From assembly GCA_030765055.1 (NCBI GenBank), contig CM060953.1, positions 193,790,933 through 193,854,932 on the forward strand: a stretch of 64,000 bases of DNA, read 5' to 3'. Under the pieces are notes generated by a model that was given only the letters and a program-made list of their open reading frames with translations, was not told the DNA's origin and searched no databases. This DNA is from Mantis religiosa (taxonomy: Eukaryota; Arthropoda; Insecta; Mantodea; Mantidae). Both the position numbers and the translations under genes were made by a program. Of this stretch, positions 62,666 through 64,000 are shown in pieces; positions within the stretch are counted from its first letter, which is position 1; each line of letters starts with the position of its first letter.

Positions 62666-64000
62666 TTGATTGGAGAAACGGATCCTACGGTCCAAGCCTT
62701 CAATAATCATGATAAGGAATAACTTATGAAGTCTTCTTCATTCCGAATGACTTGCATAACTGTTAAAACATGGGAGAGAAAATTAACTCTTAATATAAAA
62801 TCTCTTTAAGATACATTTTTTTAAACTTCTCTTTCTTTCCAAGAAAATTTGTAAAATAATTCCTGTCATTGGTTTACGTCATAAAGTAAAATAAACGAGT
62901 AGTTATAAGAAACATGCCATAAAACAAATGCTACCCAAGGATAGGTATGTATTGTACTGCGAGGTTTGGTATTCGAGATAAGGCTAACCCTGTTGTTAAA
63001 TTTGATTTACCCTGCGAAATTTTCTAGGTGAGCTCTTGCTCAAATACGTGCCCTGGCTGACAACTACCTGTGTGCATTCCCCTCTCGCCCTTGCAGTACT
63101 TTCTTTCGTGTAGTGGCATTTCTTTAATGTACATTCCCCTAGCGTATGTTCAACTTCACCACTCTCTCCATCATTGCTAGGGTGCTCAGCGCCTCTTAGC
63201 ATAATAGTTACCTGTTTATACAAGTGCAAAAAACAGTGGACAGTCTCCAAGCACGAGGTAGAGTTGTCGTGTTGCCAACCGTATGTAAAATGTGACATGT
63301 TTCCCTAGTGTTGTTCCCTGCATACGGTTTCTAGCTTCAGGTAAACAACATTTGACTCTACCCAGCCTCTATTGTGACTGGCCTGGAAGATAGCTTATTA
63401 TGGTTTTTATCTAGTATATTCCCTATTTTTACTTCTTCCACTGCTTCCTCGAAAAAATTCAATATGAACTCTTTTAATACTTTTTTTTAACTTTTTCCCC
63501 CTCCATAACAAATTCACATACAGAGACAGACTTGTTTATTTAAAAGTGACAATTTTCTAATTCATACCGAGAGGTCCAGAAATATCCTAACCGGCTGCGC
63601 AGTGTTTTGCCTGTCCGCGACCTTCACTCCCGTTGCCGACTTCCGCTATGATAAAAGGCGCTGACGAAACTATACTTTTTTAAACCTACTTTTAAAGGCT
63701 TTACATACTCATGTAAATAAAGGAGATACTGAAACTGGCCACAGACGTTATCTATACATTTTTGGAAACTTTCCATCACTCGCCATAGTTCATATTGAGA
63801 TGTGTTGGCTGCTTTCTTGTGGATATTTTGTTTTTAATCCAACCAGGGTATGTAGGTTTGTAACAACTTATCGTTTCTTCCACCCTAGCCTTGAGTACTA
63901 GTCGGCCATGATATGAATGCACTCGGCGAGAAGCGTTACTAAACAGTTACGTCACGTTTTGGCTGAGTACCTCAATACCGAGATGCTTCCAATGTGACGC
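62666..64000. other. no assigned gene
   Basis: A 100-residue minus-strand frame at 62996-63298 (with GAEHPSNDGESGEVEHTLGE and ARARGECTQVVVSQGTYLSK) is the most protein-like stretch. It is hydrophilic and of even composition, but I cannot name it. The 3' flank near 63590-63660 is GC-richer. No tRNA-like or terminal-repeat signal seen. Confidence 0.3.

Overview
The window reads as repeat-dense intergenic DNA from an insect. Nothing in it is a convincing intact host gene. The evidence is the mix of elements: many decayed Tc1/mariner transposases of arthropod type, 5'-truncated non-LTR retrotransposons (LINEs) with target-site duplications, a Penelope remnant, several tRNA-derived SINE families, dinucleotide and AAT microsatellites, and no bacterial operons or ribosome binding sites. 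The SINE and transposon style recalls cockroach/termite (Blattodea) genomes, possibly Periplaneta. That is an impression from memory and was not tested.

Layout. 0-13 kb holds a Penelope GIY-YIG remnant, a SINE-A piece, a mariner whose DNA-binding exon is expanded into 26 exact 105-bp copies, a Tc1-type element with terminal inverted repeats (5583-6825), a complete SINE-A, broken mariners and one unexpanded copy of a GC-rich repeat. 13-16 kb is a TA-flanked transposon stuffed with a SINE-B, a possible solo LTR and a LINE tail. 16.9-24.7 kb is a second copy of the GC-rich repeat in which an internal 89-bp segment has become about 82 tandem copies, including a 19-monomer (1,688-bp) higher-order repeat. 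24.7-31.7 kb holds a LINE 3' end, a tandem duplication whose two halves carry different insertions, a transposon interrupted by a TTAA-flanked Kolobok-like element, and a SINE-A. 31.9-34.4 kb is a fold-back mariner with a 7-copy version of the 105-bp array and a LINE inserted with a 10-bp target duplication. 35-45 kb holds LINE fragments, a mariner, a Tc1 element, an inverted SINE-C pair and two DDE transposons. 46.5-50.7 kb is a cluster of four tandem arrays. 51.6-55.4 kb has two mariners, one with a nested SINE-B. 56.2-57.6 kb is a SINE-A whose 3' body is amplified 12-fold. 58.9-62.0 kb is a DDE transposon with a nested LINE and SINE-B. The end is an AAT microsatellite, a LINE remnant and unassigned DNA.

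Main message. The unusual theme is repeated conversion of internal pieces of transposable elements into satellite-like arrays. The same mariner segment is amplified at two loci, the same SINE tail at two loci, and a GC-rich repeat is seen in both its single-copy and its 82-copy form 7 kb apart. Nested insertions with readable target-site duplications give a relative order of events. No coding system acting as a pathway is present; all protein-coding traces are transposase, reverse transcriptase, RNase H or endonuclease fragments, nearly all disabled.
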